Source: Chloroflexota bacterium (GTDB lineage: Bacteria > Chloroflexota > UBA6077 > JACCZL01). From it: a stretch of DNA of 6,194 nt. The stretch spans positions 1-6,194 of the forward strand of contig JACCZL010000557.1 in the NCBI GenBank assembly GCA_013695975.1, written 5' to 3'. Of this stretch, positions 5,957 to 6,194 are shown one piece after another (position 1 is the stretch's first letter; every line of letters begins with the position of its first letter). The translations under genes were made by a program, and so were the position numbers. The notes under the pieces are model-generated. The model did not search any database. It was not told where the DNA came from and worked only from the letters and a program-made list of their open reading frames with translations.

Positions 5957-6194
5957 TCATCGATCGACCCTGTAGCGGTCGATGAAAGACTCGTCGAGGT
6001 GCCAGCCGAAGCCCGGCTCGCGGGGGAGCTCGAAGGAGCCGTCGGTCAGCTCCGGCCGGTTCTCGATCAGGTTCCACCAGATCGGGTCACGTTCCCGGTG
6101 GAAGATCTCGACGTAGGTGCCGTTCGGCCGGCTGGCGAGCAGGTGGCAGGCCACCTGCGGTTCCTCGTGGTGCGCGAGGTCGACGCTGTAGACC
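5957..6194 (-). CDS. Enolase-superfamily (mandelate racemase subgroup) sugar-acid dehydratase-like protein, C-terminal part only
   Basis: Only the last 78 codons are in the window; the 5' part lies beyond the right edge. The fragment matches the end of the barrel and C-terminal tail of mandelate racemase-subgroup enzymes. Residues 8-29 (AHHEEP through HLLAS to TYVE) align without gaps with the mandelate racemase stretch that carries His297 and Glu317, as I remember that sequence. This puts His9 and Glu29 of the fragment at the catalytic positions. The tail has RDPIW (37-41), ENRPE and PGFGWHLDE, usual in acid-sugar dehydratases. Such enzymes remove water from aldonic or other sugar acids, giving 2-keto-3-deoxy acids. 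With a rhamnose mutarotase and two oxidoreductases in the same run of genes, a rhamnonate- or fuconate-type dehydratase is plausible, but specificity residues in the missing part are needed. A racemase or cycloisomerase remains possible. Confidence 0.85.
   Translation of the reverse strand, partial: VYSVDLAHHEEPQVACHLLASRPNGTYVEIFHRERDPIWWNLIENRPELTDGSFELPREPGFGWHLDESFIDRYRVDR

Overview
The window is a GC-rich bacterial segment (roughly two-thirds G+C by eye). Every supported gene lies on the minus strand, so transcription runs from right to left. The tight packing (gaps of 39, 75 and 61 bases, then three overlaps) looks like a single sugar uptake and catabolism operon. The taxon cannot be fixed from the sequence. 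High GC, GTG starts and an Ala/Pro-rich Sec signal without a lipobox would fit an actinobacterial lineage such as Thermoleophilia, but other high-GC bacteria are possible.

Layout in transcription order: (1) the C-terminal end of an enolase-superfamily (mandelate racemase subgroup) enzyme, cut by the right edge; (2) a Gfo/Idh/MocA-family NAD(P)-dependent oxidoreductase; (3) an RbsC-type sugar ABC permease; (4) an RbsB-type sugar-binding protein with a Sec signal peptide; (5) a double-NBD sugar ABC ATPase of the RbsA/RhaT/XylG type; (6) a small L-rhamnose mutarotase-family protein; (7) an SDR oxidoreductase whose C-terminus is cut by the left edge. Genes 5-6 and 6-7 are each joined by an ATGA stop/start overlap. 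Genes 4-5 overlap by 14 bases if the ATG start is used. A perfect 12-bp inverted repeat sits just after the binding-protein stop codon.

Taken together, genes 3-5 form a complete ABC importer: binding protein, one permease that would work as a homodimer, and a two-domain ATPase. The mutarotase would interconvert sugar anomers. The SDR and/or the Gfo/Idh enzyme could oxidise the sugar, and the enolase-superfamily enzyme could dehydrate the resulting sugar acid. This is the logic of a non-phosphorylating oxidative pathway for a deoxysugar such as L-rhamnose or L-fucose. The substrate is an inference that rests mainly on the mutarotase. I see no RNA genes, mobile elements or CRISPR arrays. No non-coding stretch exceeds 75 bases. 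I do not see a novel system; the points worth a second look are the hairpin at the binding-protein/ATPase junction and substitutions at conserved catalytic positions in several of the enzymes.
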